Notes under the pieces: model-generated
What the model saw: the letters and a program-made list of their open reading frames with translations, nothing else
What the model was told of the DNA's origin: nothing
Database searches by the model: none
Translations under genes and position numbers: made by a program
Shown here: positions 1 through 7,518 of the stretch, piece by piece
Position numbering within the stretch: the stretch's first letter is position 1
How the letters are laid out: each line of letters opens with the position of its first letter
NCBI GenBank assembly: GCA_902470345.1
Contig: CABRGB010000045.1
Location: 1 to 13,340, forward strand
Direction of reading: 5' to 3'
From: an uncultured Collinsella sp.
GTDB taxonomy: Bacteria; Actinomycetota; Coriobacteriia; Coriobacteriales; Coriobacteriaceae
DNA: 13,340 nt

Positions 1-15
1 GGTCAAAGGTCGCGC

Positions 16-1920
16 ATGATTGAGTGTCGGGGCGTTTCCTTTAGCTATGACGGTGTTGCACCGGCGCTCGATGGCATCGATCTGAACATCGAAGATGGCG
101 AGTTTTTCTGCATCCTCGGCGGAAACGGGTCGGGCAAGTCGACGTTTGCCAAGCACCTGAACGCGCTGCTGCAGCCCGATGCGGGAACGGTGTGCGTCAA
201 CGGCATGGACGCGTCCGATCCCGAGCTGGTCTACGACATTCGCTCGACTGCTGGCATGGTGTTCCAGAATCCCGACGATCAGCTGGTGGCAACGCTTGTC
301 GAGGACGATGTTGCGTTTGGTCCCGAGAACTTAGGGGTCGAATCGGCCCAGATCGCGCAGCGCGTGCGCGAGGCGCTGAAGGCCGTGGGTCTGGTGGGCT
401 TTGAGCGCCACGAGACCCACGCTCTCTCGGGCGGACAAAAGCAGCGCGTGGCGCTTGCCGGCGTGCTCGCCATGGAGCCGCGCGTGCTCATTTTGGACGA
501 GGCTTCCTCGATGCTCGACCCGCGCGGGCGCAAGGGCCTTATGAAGGCCTGTCACGCGCTGCACGAACGCGGCATGACCATCGTGATGATTACGCACTTT
601 ATGGAAGAGGCCGCTGAGGCCGATCGAGTCGCGGTGTTTCGGGCGGGGCGCGTTGCCATGTTGGGCACGCCCGAGGAGATCTTGACGCGGGCGGACGAAC
701 TCGCGCGGCTGAATCTGGATATGCCGGCATCGTGTTGTCTTGGCAGGGCGCTTCGCGCGAAGGGCGTGCCCATTTGCGCGCAGGTGCGCGAGGCGGATAT
801 GGTCGCCGATATAGCGCAGGCTTATACCGAGCGGAGTAGGACAGGCATCGCCGGGCGGCCTTTCGCATCCGATCCTCGTATTCCCGACAACGTTTCCTCT
901 GCAATCGATGGCGCAGACGCGCTGGAGCCCGTCATCGAGATTTCGCACCTTTCGTATGGCTATTCGCTGAGCGCCCGCGAGCGTCGCCGTTGGCACAAGC
1001 GCTCAGCTGCCGAGGGTGCATCGAACAAACAGGCCCTCTGGGGCAACGACCCTAGCAGCCCCTGGGCGTTGCGCAATGTATCGCTGACGGTGCGTCGTGG
1101 CGAGTTCCTGGGCCTTGCGGGCCATACCGGTTCGGGTAAGTCGACACTGGTTCAGCATCTCAACGGACTGATTCGTCCCCAGGAGGGTTCCGTTTACGCG
1201 TTGGGGCTCGACCTGGTAAACAAGAAAGATGCCGCCGCGGTTAAGGCAAAGGTCGGCGTGGTGTTTCAGTATCCAGAGCGTCAGCTGTTTGCCGAGACCG
1301 TGGCACAGGACGTGGCATTTGGTCCGCATAACCTTGGCTTGTCGCAGGCCGAGGTTGCCCACCGCGTTGAGTCATCGCTCGCGCGCGTGGGCCTCGACCT
1401 GGCCACGGTGGGCGACAAGAGTCCCTTTGAGCTCTCGGGCGGGCAGCAGCGGCGCGTGGCGTTTGCTGGCGTGCTTGCCATGGAGCCCGAGGTCCTGGTA
1501 CTCGATGAGCCCATGGCGGGGCTCGATCCGGCAGCCCGCAGGGATTTCCTGGAGCTCATCGGCCATCTTCATGACGAGGGCCTGACCGTCGTCATGGTTT
1601 CACACAGTATGGATGACCTTGCCAATTGCTGCGACCGTATTGTCGTGATGAACGAGGGCACGGTGTTTGCCGAGGGTACGCCCGCTCAGGTTTTTGCGTA
1701 TGCCGATGAGCTCAAGTCGATCGGCTTGGGTGTTCCCGCTGCCCAGCGCATGGCGCTGGCGCTTGCGAAGGCAGGCGTGCCGCTGCGCTTTGACGGCCTC
1801 TATACGGTTGAGTCGCTGGCAGACGAACTGGTGGACCTGCTTATCGGTCGCTCGGACGGTCCTTCTAACGTCGCGGACATTGCTAAATCCAAGACGGTCG
1901 CGCGAGAGGAGGGCTGCTAA
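16..1920 (+). CDS. ecfA: ECF transporter ATPase, EcfA1-EcfA2 fusion (CbiO-type double ABC protein)
   Basis: 634-residue protein with two complete ABC ATPase domains that would power uptake of a vitamin or metal through an energy-coupling-factor transporter at the inner face of the membrane. Domain 1 has Walker A at 35-43 (GGNGSGKST), Q-loop Q84, signature LSGGQ 137-141, Walker B with D161-E162 and H-loop H194. Domain 2 starts near residue 305, with Walker A 369-377, LSGGQ 473-477, D497-E498 and H530. DEASSMLDP in domain 1 is EcfA1-like and DEPMAGLDP in domain 2 is EcfA2-like, so the fusion keeps the usual A1-A2 gene order. About 32 residues (318-349, basic and polar) are inserted near the start of domain 2. 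The start is supported by AAAGGT at 5-10. All catalytic motifs are intact. No substrate-binding S component lies in the window; it may be just upstream or encoded elsewhere. Confidence 0.95.
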   Translation: MIECRGVSFSYDGVAPALDGIDLNIEDGEFFCILGGNGSGKSTFAKHLNALLQPDAGTVCVNGMDASDPELVYDIRSTAGMVFQNPDDQLVATLVEDDVAFGPENLGVESAQIAQRVREALKAVGLVGFERHETHALSGGQKQRVALAGVLAMEPRVLILDEASSMLDPRGRKGLMKACHALHERGMTIVMITHFMEEAAEADRVAVFRAGRVAMLGTPEEILTRADELARLNLDMPASCCLGRALRAKGVPICAQVREADMVADIAQAYTERSRTGIAGRPFASDPRIPDNVSSAIDGADALEPVIEISHLSYGYSLSARERRRWHKRSAAEGASNKQALWGNDPSSPWALRNVSLTVRRGEFLGLAGHTGSGKSTLVQHLNGLIRPQEGSVYALGLDLVNKKDAAAVKAKVGVVFQYPERQLFAETVAQDVAFGPHNLGLSQAEVAHRVESSLARVGLDLATVGDKSPFELSGGQQRRVAFAGVLAMEPEVLVLDEPMAGLDPAARRDFLELIGHLHDEGLTVVMVSHSMDDLANCCDRIVVMNEGTVFAEGTPAQVFAYADELKSIGLGVPAAQRMALALAKAGVPLRFDGLYTVESLADELVDLLIGRSDGPSNVADIAKSKTVAREEGC

Positions 1921-2720
1921 TGGAGGCGTTTTCGTTTGGCAGCTACTATCCCGGCGATAGTGCAATTCACCGCCTGGACCCGCGAACCAAGTTGCTCTTG
2001 GGCTTTGTGTTTCTGATCACGACGCTCACGGTCAGCAGCTTCCGCGGACTAGTCCCGGTCGCAATCTTCGTTGTCCTGATCTATGCCGTGTCCCGGGTGC
2101 CGGCTCGTCGCGTCCTGTCATCGATGGCGCCGCTGCTGGCGATCGTCGCGGTGGTCGCGATGCTCAACCTGTTTTCCGACCAGAGCGGGCGCATTCTGTG
2201 GCAGCTCGGCTTTTTGCAGATAAGCGAGGGCTCGCTGCATTCCGCCGCCTTTATGGCGTGCCGCCTGACCTTGATGATGGCCGGCATGAGCGCTATTACG
2301 CTCACCACGCCCACGCTCGATCTCACCGCGGGCTTTGAGCGCCTGCTCGCGCCGTTTGCGCGTGTGGGACTTCCTGCGCACGAGCTCGGCATGATCATGG
2401 GTATCGCGCTGCGCTTTATGCCGCAGTTTGCCACCGAGATGAAGCAGACGGCCGATGCACAGGCGAGCCGCGGTGCGCGCGTGACGGGAGGCCCGCTCGG
2501 CGGCGTGCGTATGCTCGGCAGTGTGGCGATTCCGCTGTTCACGGGCGTGTTCCGTCATGCCGAAACGCTGTCTGCCGCCATGGATGCCCGTTGCTATCAT
2601 GGCGAGCAGGGCCGCACACGTCTGCATGCGCTTGCATTTGGCCGCGGCGATGCGCTGGCGGCGGTGGTGACGGCGTTGCTGCTCATCTGCGTCATCGTCA
2701 TCAATCTTCAACTTGTTTAG
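1920..2720 (+). CDS. ecfT: ECF transporter transmembrane component EcfT
   Basis: 266-residue membrane protein, the scaffold that couples the two ATPase domains to an S component. It begins with the family's typical RLDPRTK segment. Hydrophobic spans are visible at about 24-42, 44-60, 70-86, 100-125 and 240-264. The two short arginine motifs on the coupling helices are recognisable as SRG with R184 and ARC with R224; the second is more often ARG, so Cys225 is a mild deviation. The start codon overlaps the ATPase stop codon by one base (TAATG), which implies translational coupling and balanced subunit amounts. The next gene follows after 30 bp and is probably in the same transcript. The family call is firm; the transported substrate cannot be read from this gene. 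Confidence 0.93.
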   Translation: MEAFSFGSYYPGDSAIHRLDPRTKLLLGFVFLITTLTVSSFRGLVPVAIFVVLIYAVSRVPARRVLSSMAPLLAIVAVVAMLNLFSDQSGRILWQLGFLQISEGSLHSAAFMACRLTLMMAGMSAITLTTPTLDLTAGFERLLAPFARVGLPAHELGMIMGIALRFMPQFATEMKQTADAQASRGARVTGGPLGGVRMLGSVAIPLFTGVFRHAETLSAAMDARCYHGEQGRTRLHALAFGRGDALAAVVTALLLICVIVINLQLV

Positions 2721-2750
2721 GCGCGATTCGAGCGCAGGAAAGGGGTCCCT

Positions 2751-3197
2751 ATGACCGATAACGACCGCACGGCGCAGCTCGAGCGCGCCTGTTCGTATCT
2801 TAGGCGTATTCCGGCGTGGTATCTCGCCACGATCGACGTGACGGACGGACATCAGCCGCGCGTGAGGCCGTTCTCGTTTGCCATGGTCGATGATGGCAAG
2901 CTGTGGTTTTGCACCTCGCGCGATAAGGATGTGTGGGCCGAGCTTAGCGCGAACCCCAAGTTTGAGGTTTCGGGTTGGAAACCGGGGGAGTGCTGGATCG
3001 TATTAACTGGCGAGGCCGCGCTCGAGGACGACGCGGTCGTGAGTGACCGGGTGCGCCAAGCCGGCTTTAAGCACATGGTGGGCATCGGCGAAGATCACGA
3101 GAGCGCCAACGACGGTCGCCTTGCGTTCTTCTCGGTGCGCAATATCGCCGCCCGCTTCTGTGATATCGACGGCAGCGAAGAGCGCCTGGAGCTTTAA
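2751..3197 (+). CDS. Pyridoxamine 5'-phosphate oxidase-family split-barrel protein, copy 1
   Basis: 148-residue small cytoplasmic protein of the FMN-binding split-barrel (PPOX-like) type. Visible hallmarks are PAWYLAT at 21-27, VRPFSFA at 38-44, then DGKLWF and KDVW, matching the strand order of this fold where the flavin phosphate is usually held. Such proteins may bind FMN, F420 or heme and are often of unknown reaction; true PdxH activity is not indicated, since the protein is short. The start has a very strong Shine-Dalgarno, AGGAAAGGGG at 2736-2745. It lies 30 bp after ecfT and is followed by a paralogue (3252-3662) that agrees at about half of aligned positions by eye. Co-location with the ECF transporter suggests a link to a flavin or vitamin cofactor, but this is inference only. 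Confidence 0.82.
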   Translation: MTDNDRTAQLERACSYLRRIPAWYLATIDVTDGHQPRVRPFSFAMVDDGKLWFCTSRDKDVWAELSANPKFEVSGWKPGECWIVLTGEAALEDDAVVSDRVRQAGFKHMVGIGEDHESANDGRLAFFSVRNIAARFCDIDGSEERLEL

Positions 3198-3251
3198 CCA
3201 TAGGGTAGCTAAAACAGCCCCGACCCAAAAAGACTAGTGACAGGGGGACAC

Positions 3252-3662
3252 ATGGACGGATTGAATACGGTGTTGGAGTATCTGACGTCGGTACCGGCAT
3301 GGTATTTGGCGACGAGCGTTGACGGACAGCCGCATGTGCGTCCGTTTTCGTTTGCGCAGATCCAGGACGGCAAGCTGTGGTTTGTAACGGCGCGCACCAA
3401 AGACGTGTGGCAAGAGCTGCTGCAAAATCAACGCTTTGAGGCCACGAGTTGGTGGCCGGGCCATGGCTGGCTCATCTTGCGCGGGCGTGCGGGTCTGGAT
3501 GACCAGGCCGCTTCCGATATGCGCGAGGCAGGCTGGAAGCACCTGGAGCGCTTGGGCGAGCATTATGAGGGGCCCAACGACCCCACGCTCGTCTTCTTTA
3601 GCGTCGAGGAGCCGGAGACTTTCATCTGCAACCATGACGAATGGGTGCCGGTCGAGCTCTAA
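3252..3662 (+). CDS. Pyridoxamine 5'-phosphate oxidase-family split-barrel protein, copy 2
   Basis: 136-residue paralogue of the preceding gene, with PAWYLAT at 15-21, VRPFSFA at 29-35, then DGKLWF, KDVW and a shared FFSV near the C terminus. The ATG at 3252 is chosen because AGGGGG at 3242-3247 sits 4 bases before it. An in-frame GTG at 3237 has no comparable ribosome site and would add only 5 residues. The 54-bp gap to copy 1 has no terminator that I can see. The two copies differ mainly at the N terminus (copy 1 is longer by six residues before PAWYLAT), in a two-to-three-residue indel before VRPFSFA, and at the C terminus, suggesting an old tandem duplication with divergence of ligand or partner. 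Reaction unknown. Confidence 0.82.
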   Translation: MDGLNTVLEYLTSVPAWYLATSVDGQPHVRPFSFAQIQDGKLWFVTARTKDVWQELLQNQRFEATSWWPGHGWLILRGRAGLDDQAASDMREAGWKHLERLGEHYEGPNDPTLVFFSVEEPETFICNHDEWVPVEL

Positions 3663-3707
3663 ACGAGTCTCTCAGCAAGCTTCGACAATTCAAATTCTCG
3701 CATGTAG

Positions 3708-3760
3708 CGGGCCCCACATTGCAACGTCACCGTAAGGTGCGCTGAGCAATATGGGGCCCG
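3708..3760 (+). terminator. Long GC-rich hairpin ending the ECF/PPOX unit
   Basis: Arms 3708-3722 (CGGGCCCCACATTGC) and 3746-3760 (GCAATATGGGGCCCG) pair over 15 positions with a single C-A mismatch. The interior can form a second small stem, CACC/GGTG, capped by GTAA (3732-3735), a GNRA-type tetraloop. It lies 46 bp after the last PPOX gene. The following bases (TATTCATTT) are only loosely T-rich, so termination may be weak, or the structure may be an mRNA 3' end or processing signal. Confidence 0.6.
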
Positions 3761-3805
3761 TATTCATTTGTCAATTCCTTCGAGTGAATGTGTCGGGACT
3801 GTTTC

Positions 3806-3844
3806 AATGCATGAATATGTAAAAGATTTGCGTATATATGCATC
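3806..3844 (+). promoter_or_regulatory. Tandem ARG boxes, candidate ArgR operator of argCJBD
   Basis: Two near-palindromes, TGCATGAATATGTA (3808-3821) and TGCGTATATATGCA (3829-3842), each match the TGNNT-N4-ANNCA layout of known ARG boxes, with one broken base pair each. Taken as 18-bp boxes (3806-3823 and 3827-3844) they are separated by 3 bp, so their centres are 21 bp apart, the classic spacing bound by one ArgR hexamer. They lie about 85-120 bp before argC. ArgR itself is not in the window. Confidence 0.72.
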
Positions 3845-3857
3845 TTCTGGTGATAAA
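3828..3857 (+). promoter_or_regulatory. Possible argC promoter
   Basis: TTGCGT (3828-3833) and GATAAA (3852-3857) are separated by 18 bp and each match four of six consensus bases. The -35 element would fall inside the second ARG box, which would explain arginine repression by occlusion. The match is modest and other hexamers in this AT-rich stretch are possible. Confidence 0.35.
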
Positions 3858-3929
3858 GTTTCAACCCACTTCATAACGACGGCTGCGAGATACGTATTGG
3901 TGCATAACTGTGCGGGCAAGGAGTCTGAT

Positions 3930-5000
3930 ATGTCTTTAAAGGTTGGAATCGTCGGTGCGGCTGGATATGCCGGCGCCGAGCTCATTCGCCTCGTGCTCGG
4001 CCATCCCGAGTTTGAACTTGTTGCCATCACGTCCAACGCCGATGCCGGCCAGCCGTTGTCTGCGGTGTACCCGAGCTTCACCGGCGTAAGCGATCTTGTC
4101 TTCACGACGCATGACGCCCCCGAGCTCAAGAACTGCGATGCGGTCTTTTTGGCCGTGCCGCACACGGCTGCCATGGCACAGGTGCCCGCCCTGCTTGCCG
4201 CGGGAGTCTCCTGCATTGACCTCTCGGCCGACTATCGCCTGAGCGATCCGGCCACCTTTGAGGCCTGGTATGCCGCCGAGCACACGAGCCCCGAGCTACT
4301 CAAGAGCCGCGCCTTTGGTCTGCCCGAGCTGTTCTGCCAGGATTTGGAGACCGCTGCATCCGACCACGCCGACGGCAAGCCTGTGCTGGTCGCCTGCGCC
4401 GGTTGCTATCCCACCGCGACGAGCCTTGCCGCCGCGCCTGCCGTGCGCGCCGGCTGGGTTGCCCAGAGCGGCCCCGTGATCGTTGACGCTATCAGCGGTG
4501 TAACGGGTGCCGGTAAGTCCTGCAACGCCCGTACGCATTTTTGCAGCGCGGACGAAAACCTGGAGGCCTATGGCGTGGGCAAGCATCGTCACACGCCCGA
4601 GATCGAGCAGATTCTTGGCCTGACCGACCGCATCGTCTTCACCCCGCATCTGGCACCGCTCAAGCGCGGCCTGCTCTCCACGGTGACGCTGCCGCTCGCG
4701 CCGCAGGCTATCGACACGCTGACCCTTGAGGACGTTGTCGACCATTACAAGCAGTTCTACGCCGGTCGAACCTTCGTGCGCGTACTCGATGCCGGCCAGC
4801 AGCCCAAGACGGCTTCGGTCGTCGGCACCAACGCCGCCCAGATCGGCCTCGCGCTCAACAAGCGCGCGGGCGTTCTGGTGGCTACGGGCGCCATCGACAA
4901 TCTGTGCAAGGGTGCAGCAGGCCAGGCGGTCCAGTGCGCCAACATCGTCTTTGGTTTTGACGAGCGACGAGGCTTGCCCACAGTGGCGTGCCCGGTGTAG
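3930..5000 (+). CDS. argC: N-acetyl-gamma-glutamyl-phosphate reductase
   Basis: 356 residues. Catalyses NADPH-dependent reduction of N-acetylglutamyl phosphate to the semialdehyde, the third step of ornithine/arginine synthesis, in the cytoplasm. The N-terminal nucleotide-binding motif GAAGYAGAE (9-17) is intact. The catalytic cysteine is C159 in AGCYPT, and HRHTPE at 219-224 carries the active-site histidine. Length is normal for the family. The ATG at 3930 is preferred because AAGGAG (3918-3923) precedes it by 6 bases and the family N terminus begins exactly here. The frame stays open 54 codons further upstream through the operator, which is probably fortuitous. First gene of argCJBD; the 135-bp gap to argJ holds a terminator-like structure. 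Confidence 0.96.
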   Translation: MSLKVGIVGAAGYAGAELIRLVLGHPEFELVAITSNADAGQPLSAVYPSFTGVSDLVFTTHDAPELKNCDAVFLAVPHTAAMAQVPALLAAGVSCIDLSADYRLSDPATFEAWYAAEHTSPELLKSRAFGLPELFCQDLETAASDHADGKPVLVACAGCYPTATSLAAAPAVRAGWVAQSGPVIVDAISGVTGAGKSCNARTHFCSADENLEAYGVGKHRHTPEIEQILGLTDRIVFTPHLAPLKRGLLSTVTLPLAPQAIDTLTLEDVVDHYKQFYAGRTFVRVLDAGQQPKTASVVGTNAAQIGLALNKRAGVLVATGAIDNLCKGAAGQAVQCANIVFGFDERRGLPTVACPV

Positions 5001-5028
5001 CACATTCGATTGTTAACGATTTGGTAGT

Positions 5029-5109
5029 CGGGCATCGAGTGGGGCGCCACTTTTAAGCTGGTCTAGTAGTTGCGACCGGTATGGCGTGCCAGCCGATGCC
5101 CGCTTTTTT
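5029..5109 (+). terminator. Terminator or attenuator between argC and argJ
   Basis: CGGGCATCG (5029-5037) pairs perfectly with CGATGCCCG (5094-5102), and the pairing continues inward imperfectly through 5039-5049 against 5082-5093. The stem is followed by C and six Ts (5104-5109), then ATTT. This is a convincing intrinsic-terminator shape placed just 26 bp before the argJ start, inside an operon. It could reduce expression of argJBD relative to argC or act as a conditional attenuator. Confidence 0.7.
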
Positions 5110-5135
5110 ATTTGATATAAGGAGTCGTAGGGACG

Positions 5136-6404
5136 ATGAATATAGAGCAGCTCGATATCAAGATTCGCGCCGTCGAGGGTGGCGTTACGGCAGCGGCCGG
5201 CTTTAAGGCCGCGGGTATTCATGCCGGATTCCGCAAGAATCCCGAGCGCCTGGATTACGCGCTCGTCGTGCCCGATAAACCCTGTCCCGGGGCCGGCGTG
5301 TTTACGACCAACCGCTTTTGTGCGGCGCCCGTGCAGGTGAGTCGTACCAACCTGGGCGGCGCCGACAAGGGTTATGGCATCATCGCCGGTGTTTCTATCA
5401 ACTCTGGCAACGCCAACGCCGCCACGGGCGAGACCGGTCTTGCCTGCGCGCGCGAGACCTGCAACATCGCCTCGCAGGTCATCGGCTGCGAGCCCCAGCA
5501 GATTCTGGTCGCCTCCACGGGCGTAATTGGTCAGATTCTGCCGATCGACACGTTTGAGACGGCGATTCCGGCAGCTTATGAGACGCTCTCCGCCCACGGT
5601 GGCGCCGATGCCGCCCGCGCCATCATGACGACCGACACACACTCCAAGGAGTATGCCGTGTGTTACCGCAGCGAGGCCGCGGGGCACGCAGGCAATGCCT
5701 ATACGGTGGGCGGTATGTGCAAGGGCTCGGGTATGATCATGCCCAACATGGCCACCATGATCGCGGTCATCACTACCGATGCCCCCGTCGAGCCGGCGGC
5801 GCTCCACGCCCTGTTGCTCTCCACCGTCAAGCAGACCTTCAACAAGGTAACGGTCGACTCCGACACCTCGACTAACGACACCTGCATCATGCTTGCCTCC
5901 GGCGCCGCTGCCGCGGATGCCGAACCCATTGTCGAGGGCACCGACGCCTTCGATGAGCTGGCCTTTGCCGTGCATGAGGTGTGCGAGAGCCTGGCGCGCA
6001 ACATCGCCGCAGATGGCGAGGGCGCATCCAAGCTCGTGACGGTTAACGTCACCGGCGCCGCGAACGACGAGGAGGCCGATATCGCCGCCCGTGCTGTCGC
6101 CAACTCGCCGCTCGTCAAGACCTGCATCGCCGGCCACGACTGCAACTGGGGCCGCGTTGCCATGGCGCTCGGCAAGTGCGGCGTGCAGTTTAACCAGGAA
6201 GATGTGTCCATCAACATGATGGGTATGCCCGTCTGCCGCGACGGCCTGACCGTTCCCTTTGACGAGGACGAGGCGCTGCGTCGCTTTGAGGCGCCCGAGA
6301 TTGTGATCTCGGCAGACCTGGGCGCGGGCGACGCGGCAACCACCGTGTGGACCTGTGACCTCACGCACGAGTACATCTCCATTAACGGTGATTACCGTTC
6401 CTAG
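5136..6404 (+). CDS. argJ: Bifunctional glutamate N-acetyltransferase / amino-acid acetyltransferase
   Basis: 422 residues. Transfers the acetyl group from N-acetylornithine to glutamate, giving ornithine and recycling the acetyl donor; many ArgJ enzymes also use acetyl-CoA to prime the cycle. The self-cleavage motif KGSGMIMPNMATM is present, with cleavage expected between A206 and T207, so the alpha chain would be 206 and the beta chain 216 residues, with T207 as nucleophile. The C terminus EYISINGDYRS is typical of the family. Ribosome site: AAGGAG at 5119-5124, 11 bases before the ATG, with a second AGGGA nearer (5129-5133). No argA is visible, consistent with the cyclic pathway. Preceded by a terminator-like hairpin and followed by an 81-bp gap with a weaker hairpin. 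Confidence 0.96.
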   Translation: MNIEQLDIKIRAVEGGVTAAAGFKAAGIHAGFRKNPERLDYALVVPDKPCPGAGVFTTNRFCAAPVQVSRTNLGGADKGYGIIAGVSINSGNANAATGETGLACARETCNIASQVIGCEPQQILVASTGVIGQILPIDTFETAIPAAYETLSAHGGADAARAIMTTDTHSKEYAVCYRSEAAGHAGNAYTVGGMCKGSGMIMPNMATMIAVITTDAPVEPAALHALLLSTVKQTFNKVTVDSDTSTNDTCIMLASGAAAADAEPIVEGTDAFDELAFAVHEVCESLARNIAADGEGASKLVTVNVTGAANDEEADIAARAVANSPLVKTCIAGHDCNWGRVAMALGKCGVQFNQEDVSINMMGMPVCRDGLTVPFDEDEALRRFEAPEIVISADLGAGDAATTVWTCDLTHEYISINGDYRS

Positions 6405-6415
6405 ACTCCCGATGT

Positions 6416-6455
6416 GCCGCGCGTCCCGTTGCAATCGCGGGCAACGAGGTGCGGC
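6416..6455 (+). other. Hairpin in the argJ-argB gap
   Basis: GCCGC (6416-6420) pairs with GCGGC (6451-6455), and inside it CGTTGC (6427-6432) pairs with GCAACG (6441-6446). There is no T-run, so it is not a terminator; it may stabilise the message or space translation. High local GC makes a chance structure possible. Confidence 0.4.
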
Positions 6456-6485
6456 GCGATAGCTACACGAAAGACGAGGCAGACT

Positions 6486-7466
6486 ATGAAGTTCGCACGC
6501 GATTGCCGCTCGAGCGAATCCAACGAAGTTACCGCGCAGCTGCTGTTCGAGGCGCTGCCATGGATTAAGAACCTGACCGGTAAGACGGTCGTTATCAAGT
6601 ACGGCGGTGCCGCCATGGTCGACGAGCAGCTGCGTCGTGACGTGATGAGCGACATCGTCCTGCTCAAGATTATCGGCATGCGCCCTGTTATCGTGCACGG
6701 CGGCGGCAAGGCCATCAACGAGGCGCTCAGCCACTACGACATCCCCGTCGAGTTTAAGAACGGCCAGCGCGTGACTACGCCTGCCACCATGGATATCGTG
6801 CGCGAGGTGCTGGGCGGCAAGGTCAATCAGGAGCTGGTCGCGGCGCTCAACCACCACGGCAACCTGGCCGTGGGCGTGTCCGGTAGCGACGCCGGTACCC
6901 TTATCGCCGAGCCACTCGACCCAGAGCTCGGCCGCGTAGGCAAGGTCACGCACGTCAACACCGACTATATCGAGCGTTTGCTCGACAGCGAGTACATTCC
7001 CGTTATCGCCACGGTCGCGGCGGGGGAGGACGGTGGCTTCTTCAACATCAACGCCGATACCGCAGCTGGCGCCGTTGCGGCGGCGCTCCATGCGCACAAG
7101 GCGATTTTTTTGACCGACGTCGACGGTCTGTACAAGGACTTTAGCGACAAGGATTCGCTTATCTCCAACCTGACGCTCGACGAGGTCAATGAGATGCTCT
7201 ACGGCGGCGAGGTTGACAAGGGCATGATTCCCAAGCTGCGCGCCGCCGTCGATGCGCTTACCGCTGGCGTGTTCCGAGCCCACATCATCAATGGCACGAC
7301 GCCGCACTCGCTGCTTTTGGAGCTGCTGACCGATGCTGGCGTCGGTACCGTGATTCACTCCACCGAGACGGCCTACGAGTTCGATACGCATCCGCACCCG
7401 CTTTCGACGTTTGCGGCGCGCCTGACCGAGAACCTCGACGAGGTCGAGAAGCTCCAGACGGTCTAG
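6486..7466 (+). CDS. argB: Acetylglutamate kinase
   Basis: 326 residues. Phosphorylates N-acetylglutamate with ATP, the second step of the pathway and its usual feedback point. KYGGAAM (K38) and VHGGGK (70-75) form the ATP/substrate-binding glycine loops. The 37 residues before K38 resemble the N-terminal helix of hexameric, arginine-inhibited kinases; the short E. coli enzyme lacks it, so arginine inhibition is plausible. The ATG at 6486 has GAGG (6476-6479) six bases upstream; an in-frame start 24 codons earlier would overlap the intergenic hairpin and lacks support. The C terminus extends about 35 residues past the usual GxGT end, with a His-rich then acidic tail of unknown role. Third gene of argCJBD. 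Confidence 0.95.
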   Translation: MKFARDCRSSESNEVTAQLLFEALPWIKNLTGKTVVIKYGGAAMVDEQLRRDVMSDIVLLKIIGMRPVIVHGGGKAINEALSHYDIPVEFKNGQRVTTPATMDIVREVLGGKVNQELVAALNHHGNLAVGVSGSDAGTLIAEPLDPELGRVGKVTHVNTDYIERLLDSEYIPVIATVAAGEDGGFFNINADTAAGAVAAALHAHKAIFLTDVDGLYKDFSDKDSLISNLTLDEVNEMLYGGEVDKGMIPKLRAAVDALTAGVFRAHIINGTTPHSLLLELLTDAGVGTVIHSTETAYEFDTHPHPLSTFAARLTENLDEVEKLQTV

Positions 7467-7504
7467 CCGACCCGCGGTCGTCGCGTCCCTGCACCCATAG
7501 CCCT

Positions 7505-7518
7505 GCGCCGTACGGCGC
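7505..7518 (+). other. Perfect 14-bp palindrome in the argB-argD gap
   Basis: GCGCCGTACGGCGC is a perfect palindrome located 17 bp before the argD start. In RNA it folds as a 5-bp stem with a four-base loop. No T-run follows. It may be a protein-binding site or a small mRNA hairpin; nothing in the sequence decides between these. Confidence 0.4.

Noticed and set aside
3663..3929. T-box or other known riboswitch before argC
   Set aside because: No T-box antiterminator bulge sequence or other familiar riboswitch core was found; the ARG boxes explain the region better.
6414..6485. 24-residue N-terminal extension of ArgB
   Set aside because: It overlaps the intergenic hairpin and lacks a ribosome site; the ATG at 6486 has one.
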